From Microcoleus sp. FACHB-672 (GTDB taxonomy: Bacteria; Cyanobacteriota; Cyanobacteriia; Cyanobacteriales; Oscillatoriaceae), in contig NZ_JACJOU010000012.1 of NCBI RefSeq assembly GCF_014695725.1, forward strand, positions 1 through 64,000: a DNA stretch of 64,000 nt, read 5' to 3'. Under the pieces are notes generated by a model. That model ran no database searches. It worked only from the letters and a program-made list of their open reading frames with translations, and was not told the DNA's origin. Shown piece after piece: positions 1 through 8,930 of the stretch (position 1 is the stretch's first letter; each line of letters begins with the position of its first letter). The position numbers and the translations under genes are program-made.

Positions 1-114
1 TGTACTCAATCGCATGATTCGTGTGGCTAAACCCGATAGCTACAAGGTTGAAGCTTAGTCTCCTGCTCTCAAAAGGTAACTTCTGTCTCTTTCTCTAGTT
101 ATGCAACAAAGCCC
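1..114 (+). mobile_element. Right end of an IS5-family-like insertion sequence
   Basis: An open frame enters from the window edge and ends at the TAG at 56-58. Its last residues, VLNRMIRVAKPDSYKVEA, resemble the C-terminus of IS5-type DDE transposases. After a short 3' flank the sequence ends with ATGCAACAAAGCCC at 101-114. Read inward this is GGGCTTTGTTGCAT, a typical IS5-type terminal inverted repeat. At exactly this point an IS630-type transposase on the opposite strand loses its homology, so the element appears to have inserted into that older transposase. The rest of the element lies outside the window, so its target duplication cannot be checked. Confidence 0.7.
2..58 (+). CDS. IS5-family transposase, C-terminal fragment (cut by window edge)
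   Basis: Eighteen codons and a TAG stop are visible. The pattern NRMxRxxxPDSY near the end is a common C-terminal signature of IS5-type transposases, and the terminal inverted repeat follows about 40 bases later. The catalytic DDE residues are outside the window, so I cannot say whether the transposase is intact. Confidence 0.55.
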   Translation, partial: VLNRMIRVAKPDSYKVEA

Positions 115-848
115 AACTGACAGCCAGCTTCCTGAATTAGTTGTTCAATGCGACCCCCTTTATGAAACGTGGCATTATCCATGAGCACTACCTGCCCTGG
201 TTTGAGCAAAGGAATTAGGCAGCTTTCCACCAAATCTCAAAAACAACCCGATTACAGGAACCTTCGATGGGTATTGCGGAGCCATCAGTTTCTGCTGACA
301 AAGAGCCGCAATCATATTCACTCGCCCCTGCCGTCGTCCTGACTTTAAGGCATGAAACCTTTGCCCTCTTAAGTTCCAGCCAAAACCGTAGTCTTCTCGG
401 TTGTCCATGCCCGCTTCATCCACATAAACAATCGTTTCATCCGCCTCGTTAGCCAACTGCTCTATGAAAGTTTGCCGTTTCGATTCATCCCGTTCTCGGT
501 AGCAGTAGGTTTTTTTTTTCGAGTCAACCCAATTTTCTTCAACGCTCTTGAGATTGTACGAGCGCTGATGTCGCCCTCCCACAGTTGAGCCATCTCCACC
601 TGAGTTTTATCGCCATTAGCCGTGGCAAACGCCCGAAACTGCTCCCAGTCTGTAATTTTATGATTGTTACCGCCTTAGCGGTTGGGCAATGCCATTACAT
701 CTCCCGTTTTGGCTTTGCGCTGCAACCACAGGTTGAGCGTGTTGCGGCTGATGTTGAACAGTTTACTCGCTTCGCTTTTCTTAAGTGCATCTAACTCGAC
801 AGCTTGAATCAGTTTCTGACGCAAGTCGTAACTGTAGGGTTTAGCCAT
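115..848 (-). pseudogene. IS630-family transposase, degraded and interrupted
   Basis: Read on the minus strand from an ATG at 848, the product starts MAKPYSYDLRQKLIQAV, the usual N-terminal helix-turn-helix of IS630 transposases. The frame meets a TAA after ALPNR near 675-680 and continues in the same frame with GGNNHKITDWEQFRAFA. It shifts at a run of ten A (510-519 on the plus strand) into a frame encoding TIVYVDEAGMDN, the first catalytic Asp region. The later VLMDNATFHKGG holds the second Asp. Homology stops after EAGCQL at about 115, where the IS5 end begins, so the C-terminal part with the third acidic residue is missing. The gene is therefore dead through a stop and a truncation. The A-run may originally have been a programmed frameshift site. 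Confidence 0.8.
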
Positions 849-1127
849 AGCAGAACACACCAGAGCCGCTCACGATAACATCTTTGGTCTACGTCCTAAC
901 TGCACTGGCTGTTGCTATATTTTGCAGAATAAAAAAATTAGCTGAGAGTGATATCAAAGTCAATGAAATTGGGTATCTTAATAAATTTATGAATACACTT
1001 GATAGAAATCTATCATCGGCTGTTAGAAAAAATTTTGATTGAGGGTGATATCAAACTGACGAAACGTGGGTAAGTTAATATCAGCAGATAAGAAACAAGC
1101 ATCCCACCCCTCAAGGAGAAGCCTCTC

Positions 1128-1664
1128 ATGAAGACAGAATTTAAAGCCAAGTTCCTGCAACACCTCAACCAAAAGAAACAGAACGAAGGTTTTACCCTAA
1201 TTGAACTACTCGTTGTCGTTATCATCATCGGTATTCTAGCTGCTATCGCGTTGCCCTCACTGCTAAGCCAAACCAACAAAGCCAAGCAGGCTGAAGCAAG
1301 ACAAAACATTGGTGCAATGAACCGCTCTCAGCAAGCCTTTTACCTGGAGAAACAGTTATTTGCCACAAATATGGCTGATCTGGGTGTTGGGATTAAGAGC
1401 CAAACCGAAAACTTTATCTACTCGATCCCGGCAGCCCAAGCTACATCTAGTTCTGTTCAAAATCAGGCCTATGCAGCAGGTAAGGCCAACCTAAAAGCCT
1501 ATACAGGCGTTGTGTATACGACAATAACAGCTGCAGGCGGTGGCGGAACAACTGAGGCTCTGACGCAAGCGCTGCTGTGTGAGTCTAATGGACCACAAGT
1601 GGCTCCATACACCGCTCCAACTCCAGCGGGAGGTTGCGTCGGCGGCAAAGACTTAGGTAAGTAA
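1128..1664 (+). CDS. Type IV pilin-like protein (GspG/H-like, FTLIEL prepilin)
   Basis: The 178-residue product has a short basic leader ending in NEG, then FTLIELLVVVIIIGILAAIALP. This is the class III signal cut by prepilin peptidase between G21 and F22, and the hydrophobic N-terminal helix packs pilins into a fibre. Residues about 45-75 continue the amphipathic helix. The C-terminal half is Ala/Gly/Thr rich with two Cys (LLCESN and GGCVGG) that could form the pilin disulfide loop. The start is fixed by AAGGAGA about 8 bases before the ATG. Such pilins assemble type IV pili or pseudopili used for motility, uptake or secretion. The gene ends just before a strong hairpin, with a GT41 glycosyltransferase beyond it that might modify it. 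It could be a major or a minor pilin. Confidence 0.88.
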   Translation: MKTEFKAKFLQHLNQKKQNEGFTLIELLVVVIIIGILAAIALPSLLSQTNKAKQAEARQNIGAMNRSQQAFYLEKQLFATNMADLGVGIKSQTENFIYSIPAAQATSSSVQNQAYAAGKANLKAYTGVVYTTITAAGGGGTTEALTQALLCESNGPQVAPYTAPTPAGGCVGGKDLGK

Positions 1665-1719
1665 TTGTCGAATTTTCCTAATCAAGGTTGGTGCCATTAC
1701 AAGCATAGCCTGTGGTTGC

Positions 1720-1749
1720 AAAGGGTAGCGTAAATTTACGCTACCCTTT
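1720..1749 (+). terminator. Perfect 30-base palindromic hairpin after the pilin gene
   Basis: The left arm AAAGGGTAGCGTAAA is followed directly by its exact complement, ending CTACCCTTT and then TATATTT. The stem can form 13 or more pairs. It lies 56 bases after the pilin stop and 50 bases before the next ATG, so it probably ends or attenuates the pilin transcript and lowers read-through into the glycosyltransferase. The trailing T-run is short and interrupted. Confidence 0.7.
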
Positions 1750-1798
1750 ATATTTATACCCTCAGACTCAGTGAAGTTAGTATATAAAGTTTTTATCT

Positions 1799-4036
1799 AT
1801 GACCTTTGCCGCATCCTCCAATACAGAGCTGTTAACCCGGCAGCAGCAAATCCAGCAATGTCTCATTGAAGGAAATTACAATCAGGCTGCTAGCTTTTGC
1901 GAGCAGGCAATTGAGGCTGAACCTGAGGTCAAATCCCATTACTGGAATTTGGGGTTAATGTTGCTTTTGCAAGGCAAAGAAGATGAGGCTAGTACCACTT
2001 GGCTGTTGGGAATGGTAGAGGGTGACCCAAACCAAGTCGATCAGTGGACGGCGGAACTGATGCAGGTGCTGCAAGCGGAAGCAGAACGGCGGGAAAAACT
2101 AGAAGATTATTCCATAGCATGGCTGATGCGAGGACATATTCGAGAAATTCAGCCATCAGATATTAATAACTTATTGCATTTAATTCAGCTATCTATCCAG
2201 CAGGAAAAGTTTAGCGGCGAGGAGTTGAAAGAGTGGGGAGTCATTGAGCTACTACAGACAGAACCGCCTATAGCACTTGACCCTGATTTGTTGCTACAGG
2301 TGCTGAGGAGTGTTTTAAAGGCTGCTTTTTTGCACCCTTCATCGCTGGAATTAGTGGAAGCTGCGCTAAGCTACGTCCAAGAGTCCCAACGTTGGATGGA
2401 TATATTAGTGCCAGCAGCGATGGAAATTGCTTACTCATGGCGGCGACCTGGCATTGCGGCCCGATTGGGAGAATTTTATCGACGGATCGATGGTGATAAC
2501 GTAGAACTTTTGCGGCATTTAGCTGCGTTTTATCAAAATGCTGGTGAATATCAGCAAGGGATAGAGACAGCTAAATTGTGCTATTCCCTCTTAGAAGAAT
2601 TGCCAGATAAGGTGTTTGCCAATAACTTAATTCTTAGGGGAACGATCACTCCGGGGGGATATTGGGAAGAAGCTTGTGCGCTCTCGCAGCATCAGGAATC
2701 ATTGTTAGTATCGCTAGTAGAAGCCCAACCGAAATCGCTCTCTCAACTTCAAGTTTCAAGACTCTTCAATTCGGCCAACTTTTTTGCACCCTATATTAAA
2801 GATGAACCCCATAAAATCAGGACTCTTAGAAATCAAGTTCTTCAGCTTGGCCACGCTAACGTTGAAATTTATGCTCAGGAACGCATTGAACGATACCGAC
2901 AACGGCATTTACAGCGACAATTAGAGCCTCTTACTAAACCTTTAAAAATTGGATACCTCTCTTCTTGTCTAAGAGAACATTCGGTTGGCTGGTTAGCTCG
3001 ATGGGTTTTTCAGTATCATGATCGTGATCGCTTTCAAATTAATACTTATTTTGTTAACTACCAACGAAATTACGATCCCTTGCATGAATGGTATATCAGT
3101 AAGTCTGATAAAATTCATTACTCGATCAATAGTTGGGAAATAGCAGACCAAATTCATCACGATGGAATTGATATTTTGGTTGATCTTGACAGCTTGACTG
3201 TAGATATTAGCTGTGAAGTTATGATGCTAAAATCGGCACCCGTTCAGGTGACTTGGTTGGGCTGGGATGCTTCGGGAGTTCCAACGGTGGATTACTTTAT
3301 TGCCGATCCCTATGTTTTACCGGAATCTGCCCAAAATTACTACACAGAAAAAATCTGGCGCTTGCCCGAAACTTATTTAGCAATCGATGGATTTGAGGTT
3401 GGAGTACCCACGATCCGGCGCGATCAGCTTAATATTCCTAGCGATGCGGTGGTCTACTACTGCGGTCAGAGAGGCTTCAAGCGACACCCTGATACGGCAC
3501 GACTGCAAATGCAAATTCTCAAAGAGGTTCCGAATAGCTACTTGTTGATTAAAGGGATAGGGGATGAAGACTCGCTCAAAAGCTTTTTTACTCAACTGGC
3601 GGAAGAAGAAGGTGTGGATGGTGATAGACTGCGATTTCTGCCGATAGTGCCTTTAGAAGCCGTTCATCGAGCTAACCTAGGCATCGCTGATGTCGTGCTG
3701 GATACTTATCCCTATAATGGGGCTACCACAACGATGGAAACTCTGTGGATGGGAATTCCTATGGTTACACGAGTGGGCGAGCAATTTGCGGCTCGTAACA
3801 GCTATACGATGATGATCAATGCTGGGATTAAAGAAGGGATTGCTTGGACTAATGAAGAATATATTGAGTGGGGGATACTTTTAGGGAAAGATCAAGCTCT
3901 GAGGCAACAAATTTCTTGGAAACTTCGAGCATCAAGGCAAACTGCACCATTATGGAATGCTGAAAAATTTACTTACGAGATGGAACAGGCCTACGAACAG
4001 ATGTGGAGAAATTATCTGCAAGGCAGTTCCAGTTAA
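1799..4036 (+). CDS. TPR / O-GlcNAc-transferase-like (GT41, SPINDLY-type) glycosyltransferase
   Basis: The 745-residue cytosolic protein has a helical TPR-like N-terminal part (about 1-370) and a GT41 catalytic part from about 380. Visible blocks are KIGYLSSCLREHSVGWL, the UDP-sugar/peptide cleft block PVQVTWLGWDASGVPTVDYF, FKRHPD, and DVVLDTYPYNGATTTMETLW with GIPMVTRVGEQFAARNSYTM. GT41 enzymes move a sugar from a nucleotide donor to Ser/Thr of proteins, with the TPRs selecting the acceptor. The gene follows a type IV pilin gene across a hairpin, so pilin glycosylation is a reasonable guess, but the sequence does not prove it. The next gene is convergent. The ATG at 1799 has no strong ribosome-binding site. 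Family assignment is firm; donor and acceptor are unknown. Confidence 0.88.
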   Translation: MTFAASSNTELLTRQQQIQQCLIEGNYNQAASFCEQAIEAEPEVKSHYWNLGLMLLLQGKEDEASTTWLLGMVEGDPNQVDQWTAELMQVLQAEAERREKLEDYSIAWLMRGHIREIQPSDINNLLHLIQLSIQQEKFSGEELKEWGVIELLQTEPPIALDPDLLLQVLRSVLKAAFLHPSSLELVEAALSYVQESQRWMDILVPAAMEIAYSWRRPGIAARLGEFYRRIDGDNVELLRHLAAFYQNAGEYQQGIETAKLCYSLLEELPDKVFANNLILRGTITPGGYWEEACALSQHQESLLVSLVEAQPKSLSQLQVSRLFNSANFFAPYIKDEPHKIRTLRNQVLQLGHANVEIYAQERIERYRQRHLQRQLEPLTKPLKIGYLSSCLREHSVGWLARWVFQYHDRDRFQINTYFVNYQRNYDPLHEWYISKSDKIHYSINSWEIADQIHHDGIDILVDLDSLTVDISCEVMMLKSAPVQVTWLGWDASGVPTVDYFIADPYVLPESAQNYYTEKIWRLPETYLAIDGFEVGVPTIRRDQLNIPSDAVVYYCGQRGFKRHPDTARLQMQILKEVPNSYLLIKGIGDEDSLKSFFTQLAEEEGVDGDRLRFLPIVPLEAVHRANLGIADVVLDTYPYNGATTTMETLWMGIPMVTRVGEQFAARNSYTMMINAGIKEGIAWTNEEYIEWGILLGKDQALRQQISWKLRASRQTAPLWNAEKFTYEMEQAYEQMWRNYLQGSSS

Positions 4037-4197
4037 GTCGAATCCTTAAGCAACTGAAACACTTTCCAACCTTGCGGGAGGCGATGGAGTATTTCCTGAG
4101 ATTAGTGTTCTAACCAAACTGGTGATCATTATAAATATTCCTGATCGAATATAGGATGATAACTCTATATGATAACTAAATCAGGAAAGACATGATT

Positions 4198-6942
4198 TTA
4201 ATCCTTGAAGCGTTGACTGGCAAAACTTTCTATTTGAACGGCTGGAAGATTCACAGATTCTACCTTTGCCGCAGTCTGTTTATTTTCGTTCTTTAAAATA
4301 ATTCGAGAATGGAGGACAGGCAGGAGTGCTTGCCACTGAATTTCAGCTAGATTTTTAATTAGAGAAATTTGTGGCTCATCTGTACCATCTAAATCTTCTT
4401 GCATGAGTAAATTCATGGTAACACTAGATAAAATCATGATTGCTTCTTCTTCAGCAATACTGCTAATATCTATCAATAGGGTCATGCGATTTCTATCAGG
4501 GTGAGTCATGGCCGCCCTAATTGCTTCCTCTAATTCCATACCCAAAGATTCTTCTGCTTGAGACCAATCCGGAAAAAGGATGAGGTTGATATTTTTTAGA
4601 TTTAAAGGAATGAGGGTCGCTTCAATCAAAGCTGAACTCACCGTTCTGCCCATTGTTGACCACGAAAACTTTTGTGCTTGCTCAAAGCCGGCAGCTATCA
4701 TTAAGTTACGAATATCAGACTTTTGTACATCACATAGGGCATTAGCCATCGCATTAACATCTTCATCATTCACATATAAGGCTGCTTCACCTGCCACTTC
4801 TGGAATCGAAGCATTCGGACAAGTAATGACTGGGCATCCGCAGGACATTGCCTCAACCACCGGCAGCCCAAATCCTTCATACTTGGACGGATACACTAAT
4901 GCTACGGCACCAGAATAAGCGGCTTTAAGTTCATCATCGCTAAGTTGCAGCATATGGACAACATTGCCCGAAGTATAAGTTCTGAACTCAGCTTCCAATT
5001 TAAATCCGCTGCCGGTTAAAACAATCTCAAAACCCTGCCGGCTGCAAAGGGTAGAAAGTGCTTTTAAGAAGAGAATAGTATTTTTATAACCCCCACCTCC
5101 GCCAACAGAAAGAAAATAGGGTTTTGAAATTCCATATTTAATTCTAAAATAATTAATTTCTTCGCTACTTGCTGGAGTATAAAAGCTTTTTACTCCACAG
5201 TGAGCCACAGTTATAGATTTTAGCTCAATATCTGGAAAAAACTTTGCTAAGTCACGAGCCGTGTTTTCCGAAATGGAAATATAGGCAGAAGCATGACGAA
5301 TAGCATAATGCTTTTCTCTCCACATTGGCTCGTTAAAATCAGCCCCCAAAACTTCTGGAATCATGTCATAAGCCATGAACACAGACGGCGTTGATAGGGG
5401 CGTTGTATAGTAAGTAGAAATAAATATATCTGCTCCATGTTCATCGCAAATCTGCTGCAACATTTCGCGGTCTGTATCTGTATTGTTGTAATCGTATGGT
5501 TCTATAGTTAGATACCTTAAGCCTGGAATTTTTGGAGCGGTGCCAGCCCGATCTAAAATCAGCAGATGCTGGGAAAAATCTGTGCCAGCCCATTCTTCCA
5601 GCACTGAACGCCACACACGGGCAATGCCTGTGTTATACAGTTGAAAAAATACTCCATCAAGTAAAATTAACGGGTTAAGTATTTTGAAGTTTCTTTCTCT
5701 ATTCTGCTGCTGTTCAAATTTTTGACTGACGCTATTTATTTTAATATTTTCTATTCGGGGTAAAATGCCTTGAGCTAGCTGAACAGCTTGAGCAACATTA
5801 TCTATTCCAACTTGTTGACAGTTAATAATGAGTTGGTTGGTTAAACCATTAGAATTAAAAATAGGACCTTGGTAAGGTTCAGCTTCCTCTCGAGTAAGTT
5901 TAGCTGGAATTGTTAAGGTTGAAAAAGGAATATTATACTTTTGGGCTAGAGCGTATATATATTTCAGCGTGTTGTCATAACTTCCTGGATCTACACTGAG
6001 GCTAGATGTGAGAGAAACGATAACATTGTTAATATTAACTTCATAATTATTGTCTCCTGAAAAGAGTAATTCTTTTGCTAGGAGTTTTACATTAGCAATA
6101 GCTACTTCTGGTTTAATAGCTATTTCAGGAATTAAGGATGAAAGCTGACTAAATGAAGGGACTAAACTAGGATGTATTTCAGATGTAATATCCTTTTTTT
6201 CATCTTTTAGAAAATCATTTATAGGTTTTGCATTTAAACTGGGGCACAATGATGATGCTCCCGTACTATGTCCTGAACTGCCTGTTACTGATAGAGCGCG
6301 AAAAGAATATAAGTAGACTTCACTAAAATAACTATTAACAATTCCCGAATAAACATCAGGTATAGAAGTTTGGAAATATTTATTGTGGGCTGCTTTTATT
6401 TTCAAAATCAAACTTTTGTGAATAAAAGAATTATAGATTGTTGGAAGATTTTCATGAGAAATTTGTCCTTTATAAAATTGTTGTAACTTTTCTTTGGACT
6501 CCCATATCTCCGCTACTTGGACTAAATTCAGGTGCAATCTATTACGAATCCAAGGCGCAATTGCATTTGGCCAACCATAGGCATATCGCAGCCAAGATAC
6601 AATATGAATATTGTATTCATTTATGAGATTGAAAGCTAGTTCTAGTCCATCTGGCATTAAAGCATCGTCATCTCCTAAAACAAATAAATAGTCTCCTGTA
6701 GCCTGCGATAAACCAAGTTCCCAATTATCTGACATTGAGAGCCTCTCAGGTGCCCGGAAGTATTTGATCCTAGGATCATTAAACAAGGCAACTGTTTCAG
6801 CAGTTTCTGGGCTGCTGAAATTATCCATAATTATTAGCTCAAAGTTATCTTTAGTTTGGTTTAAAACACTCTGAATAGAGTGTTTGAGAGTGTCATGTCT
6901 TTGGCGGGTAGGAATAATAATTGAAAAAAAATTGTTTGACAT
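4198..6942 (-). CDS. Bifunctional glycosyltransferase, GT2 N-terminal and GT4 C-terminal domains
   Basis: The protein (914 residues from the ATG at 6942; a GTG three codons earlier is possible) has a GT2 domain at about 1-210. It starts FSIIIPTRQRHDTLKHSIQS and carries the acidic GDDDALMPDG motif that binds metal and nucleotide sugar. After a linker of about 230 residues a GT4 (GT-B fold) domain runs from about 445 to 790, with SVGGGGGYKN and the E-x7-E block YEGFGLPVVEA. About 120 further residues form a tail I do not recognise. Two transferases in one chain suggest sequential addition of two sugars to one glycan. It is the last gene of the minus-strand glycan operon, 36 bases after the CmcI-like gene. 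A run of eight G lies in that gap. Confidence 0.88.
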   Translation of the reverse strand: MSNNFFSIIIPTRQRHDTLKHSIQSVLNQTKDNFELIIMDNFSSPETAETVALFNDPRIKYFRAPERLSMSDNWELGLSQATGDYLFVLGDDDALMPDGLELAFNLINEYNIHIVSWLRYAYGWPNAIAPWIRNRLHLNLVQVAEIWESKEKLQQFYKGQISHENLPTIYNSFIHKSLILKIKAAHNKYFQTSIPDVYSGIVNSYFSEVYLYSFRALSVTGSSGHSTGASSLCPSLNAKPINDFLKDEKKDITSEIHPSLVPSFSQLSSLIPEIAIKPEVAIANVKLLAKELLFSGDNNYEVNINNVIVSLTSSLSVDPGSYDNTLKYIYALAQKYNIPFSTLTIPAKLTREEAEPYQGPIFNSNGLTNQLIINCQQVGIDNVAQAVQLAQGILPRIENIKINSVSQKFEQQQNRERNFKILNPLILLDGVFFQLYNTGIARVWRSVLEEWAGTDFSQHLLILDRAGTAPKIPGLRYLTIEPYDYNNTDTDREMLQQICDEHGADIFISTYYTTPLSTPSVFMAYDMIPEVLGADFNEPMWREKHYAIRHASAYISISENTARDLAKFFPDIELKSITVAHCGVKSFYTPASSEEINYFRIKYGISKPYFLSVGGGGGYKNTILFLKALSTLCSRQGFEIVLTGSGFKLEAEFRTYTSGNVVHMLQLSDDELKAAYSGAVALVYPSKYEGFGLPVVEAMSCGCPVITCPNASIPEVAGEAALYVNDEDVNAMANALCDVQKSDIRNLMIAAGFEQAQKFSWSTMGRTVSSALIEATLIPLNLKNINLILFPDWSQAEESLGMELEEAIRAAMTHPDRNRMTLLIDISSIAEEEAIMILSSVTMNLLMQEDLDGTDEPQISLIKNLAEIQWQALLPVLHSRIILKNENKQTAAKVESVNLPAVQIESFASQRFKD

Positions 6943-6978
6943 GAGTAACACGAAATAGAATGTTTTTTGTGGGGGGGG

Positions 6979-7746
6979 TTATGACTGTTTCTTTAACCAG
7001 GCTCCTGGCCAGTGAGTAATATTTTCGCTTAACTCACTTTCATTGAAAGGCCTACTGGGCTGCTCTAATATAAATTCTGGGTGTTGTTCTGCGAACTCAT
7101 GTGCTGCTGCTGTTGGGTGATCCCACATCCATTCTGGATTTCCGCGTGGGACGTCGTGGAGTTCTTTCATAATCCCATCTGTTGCCACAATATAGGAACC
7201 GACTGTTACTAAATCGTGATAAGCATTCAACTCATCCAGAACGTGCTGCTTGTTGTGGCAGGAATCTAAAATTACCAAAACAGCTTCTCCCCGTTTAACG
7301 AGGGATTTCACATAGCTTATTATATTCGGTGCTGTTGAACTTCCTTCGACTAACGTAATGAAAGGAAACAATTCATGAGTTTGGATTGCTTGTCGGTTAT
7401 GCGGTCGGATTTCAATATCAATTCCAATCACCCGGCCTTTTTGCATCGCTTTACACAAACTGGCATAGTAAATTAACGATCCGCCATGTGCAATGCCGGT
7501 TTCAATGATGACATCGGGTTTAACTCCATACATAACCTCCTGTAAGCGAATCATATCTTCAGGTAGCTGGATAATTGGTCTTCCCATCCAGCTAAACGTG
7601 TAAGCATATTTTTGATTCCAGCCAACTTTTATCCACTGCTGAGAGATCAATTCAAAAGCTTCTTTTGTATAAAGATCATAAATTATTTTTTCTCCTTTAA
7701 TTTCCTGAATTAAAAGATTATTTTCTGTATCAATGAGCAATTTCAT
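6979..7746 (-). CDS. CmcI-like (cephalosporin hydroxylase / rhamnosyl methyltransferase) family protein
   Basis: The 255-residue protein matches the CmcI family of Rossmann-fold, SAM-binding enzymes. The glycine-rich loop IIETGIAHGGSLIYYASL lies near residue 78, followed by GRVIGIDIEIRPHN, a typical acidic strand-2 end, and VILDSCHNKQHVLDEL. Despite the historic hydroxylase name, members in polysaccharide clusters usually act as sugar O-methyltransferases. Its position inside a glycan operon supports O-methylation of a glycan sugar. It overlaps the upstream methyltransferase by 4 bases (ATGA type), indicating translational coupling. The exact sugar position is not predictable. Confidence 0.85.
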   Translation of the reverse strand: MKLLIDTENNLLIQEIKGEKIIYDLYTKEAFELISQQWIKVGWNQKYAYTFSWMGRPIIQLPEDMIRLQEVMYGVKPDVIIETGIAHGGSLIYYASLCKAMQKGRVIGIDIEIRPHNRQAIQTHELFPFITLVEGSSTAPNIISYVKSLVKRGEAVLVILDSCHNKQHVLDELNAYHDLVTVGSYIVATDGIMKELHDVPRGNPEWMWDHPTAAAHEFAEQHPEFILEQPSRPFNESELSENITHWPGAWLKKQS

Positions 7747-8930
7747 GATTCAAACTTCTCCTTGAAATCAATTAATTGAATATTTAAATTAGCTTGATTA
7801 ATAAAAACAATATTTTCTTCTCGATAATTAGGATTCATCACAATAGCGAAGTCAATTTCGTGTTTTTTTAAATCTTGAATTCCGATAATTGGATGACCTG
7901 TTCCAGGTAGGTAATGCCCCTGTTTGCTTGGATTGATATCAATTATACAAGCAATCCATTTATTTTGAGGATCAACTAAATTAGCAAAGGTCACTCCTTT
8001 TGCACCAGCTCCCCAAAGTGCAACCTTTCCTTGAGCAGCCAAATTTTTAATTTTGCTTTCCCACAGAAGCTTTAGCTGGCTCTCATTTTTGGCAAACTGA
8101 GTTGCCAAATGCGGCGTTAGTCCCGAATTTTTAGTCACTATGAGTTTTTCATTTGAAAGGGTTGCTTCAATCCACAAATACTGACCTCCAAAAACGTGCT
8201 TGACTGTTTCAACACTAAATCCTGAAGCTTCAAATACAGTTGTTAACGACTCAGTGGTAAAATACGAACAATGCTCGTAGAAAAAATCGCAAATTACCTG
8301 ATTTTGCAAAATCCATTGGACACAGGGGGTTTCAAAAAAAACCTTTGCTTTAGGGGAATTGACCAAGGCTTTTCTAACTGCTTCCAATAAATCTAGAGGT
8401 TCGGGAATGTGTTCAATCACATGACGACAAACAACCACATCAGCTGCAATTTCCGCACAGTCCGCTCCATAGTAGCGCTTGGCGAATTGAAGTCGGCCCT
8501 CTAAATCAATTTCCGAACCAATATAGCTGGGATCAAATCCATAACCACTATTCCCAAATTCTTCAGGTTCAACTAACTTTCTTAAGAATAAACCTTTACC
8601 ACATCCTATTTCCACAACTCGGCAGTTTCGGACAGCTTTCTCTACAATTAAATAGGTAGCTAAATTGTCAAGATATTCATTAAAGGAGGGTGAGCAATCT
8701 TGCGTGTTATCGTAATCTTTTCCATAACTAAGATTTTTAACCTCGAAAGCTTTATTAAAAATAAACCCGCATTCCTGGCATATCATCAGGTTGAGTTCAC
8801 CAGTAGCTATATCTATAGCTGCTTCCCGATTCGCTATTACCAAATTTTGATGAACAGGAACCTGTTCACGGTTTAAAAATTTGGTAGTCAAGCCAGATTT
8901 ACATACTGGACATTGAGGTTTTTGTATCAT
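7743..8930 (-). CDS. Class I SAM-dependent methyltransferase with N-terminal zinc ribbon and C-terminal Rossmann domain
   Basis: The 395-residue protein begins with a Cys4 zinc site (CPVC at about residue 7 and CQEC at about 52). A SAM-binding domain follows with VVEIGCGKGLFLRKL near residue 105 and the post-motif VVCRHVIEHIPEPLDLL. A C-terminal domain contains VALWGAGAKGVTFANL. This order is that of nucleotide-sugar C-methyltransferases (the Methyltransf_13/14 type). It is the second such protein in the operon, the other being at 10380-11600, and the two are divergent in sequence. One may methylate carbon and the other a different position or substrate. Its ATG at 8930 overlaps the preceding SDR gene by 32 bases. 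Confidence 0.82.
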   Translation of the reverse strand: MIQKPQCPVCKSGLTTKFLNREQVPVHQNLVIANREAAIDIATGELNLMICQECGFIFNKAFEVKNLSYGKDYDNTQDCSPSFNEYLDNLATYLIVEKAVRNCRVVEIGCGKGLFLRKLVEPEEFGNSGYGFDPSYIGSEIDLEGRLQFAKRYYGADCAEIAADVVVCRHVIEHIPEPLDLLEAVRKALVNSPKAKVFFETPCVQWILQNQVICDFFYEHCSYFTTESLTTVFEASGFSVETVKHVFGGQYLWIEATLSNEKLIVTKNSGLTPHLATQFAKNESQLKLLWESKIKNLAAQGKVALWGAGAKGVTFANLVDPQNKWIACIIDINPSKQGHYLPGTGHPIIGIQDLKKHEIDFAIVMNPNYREENIVFINQANLNIQLIDFKEKFES

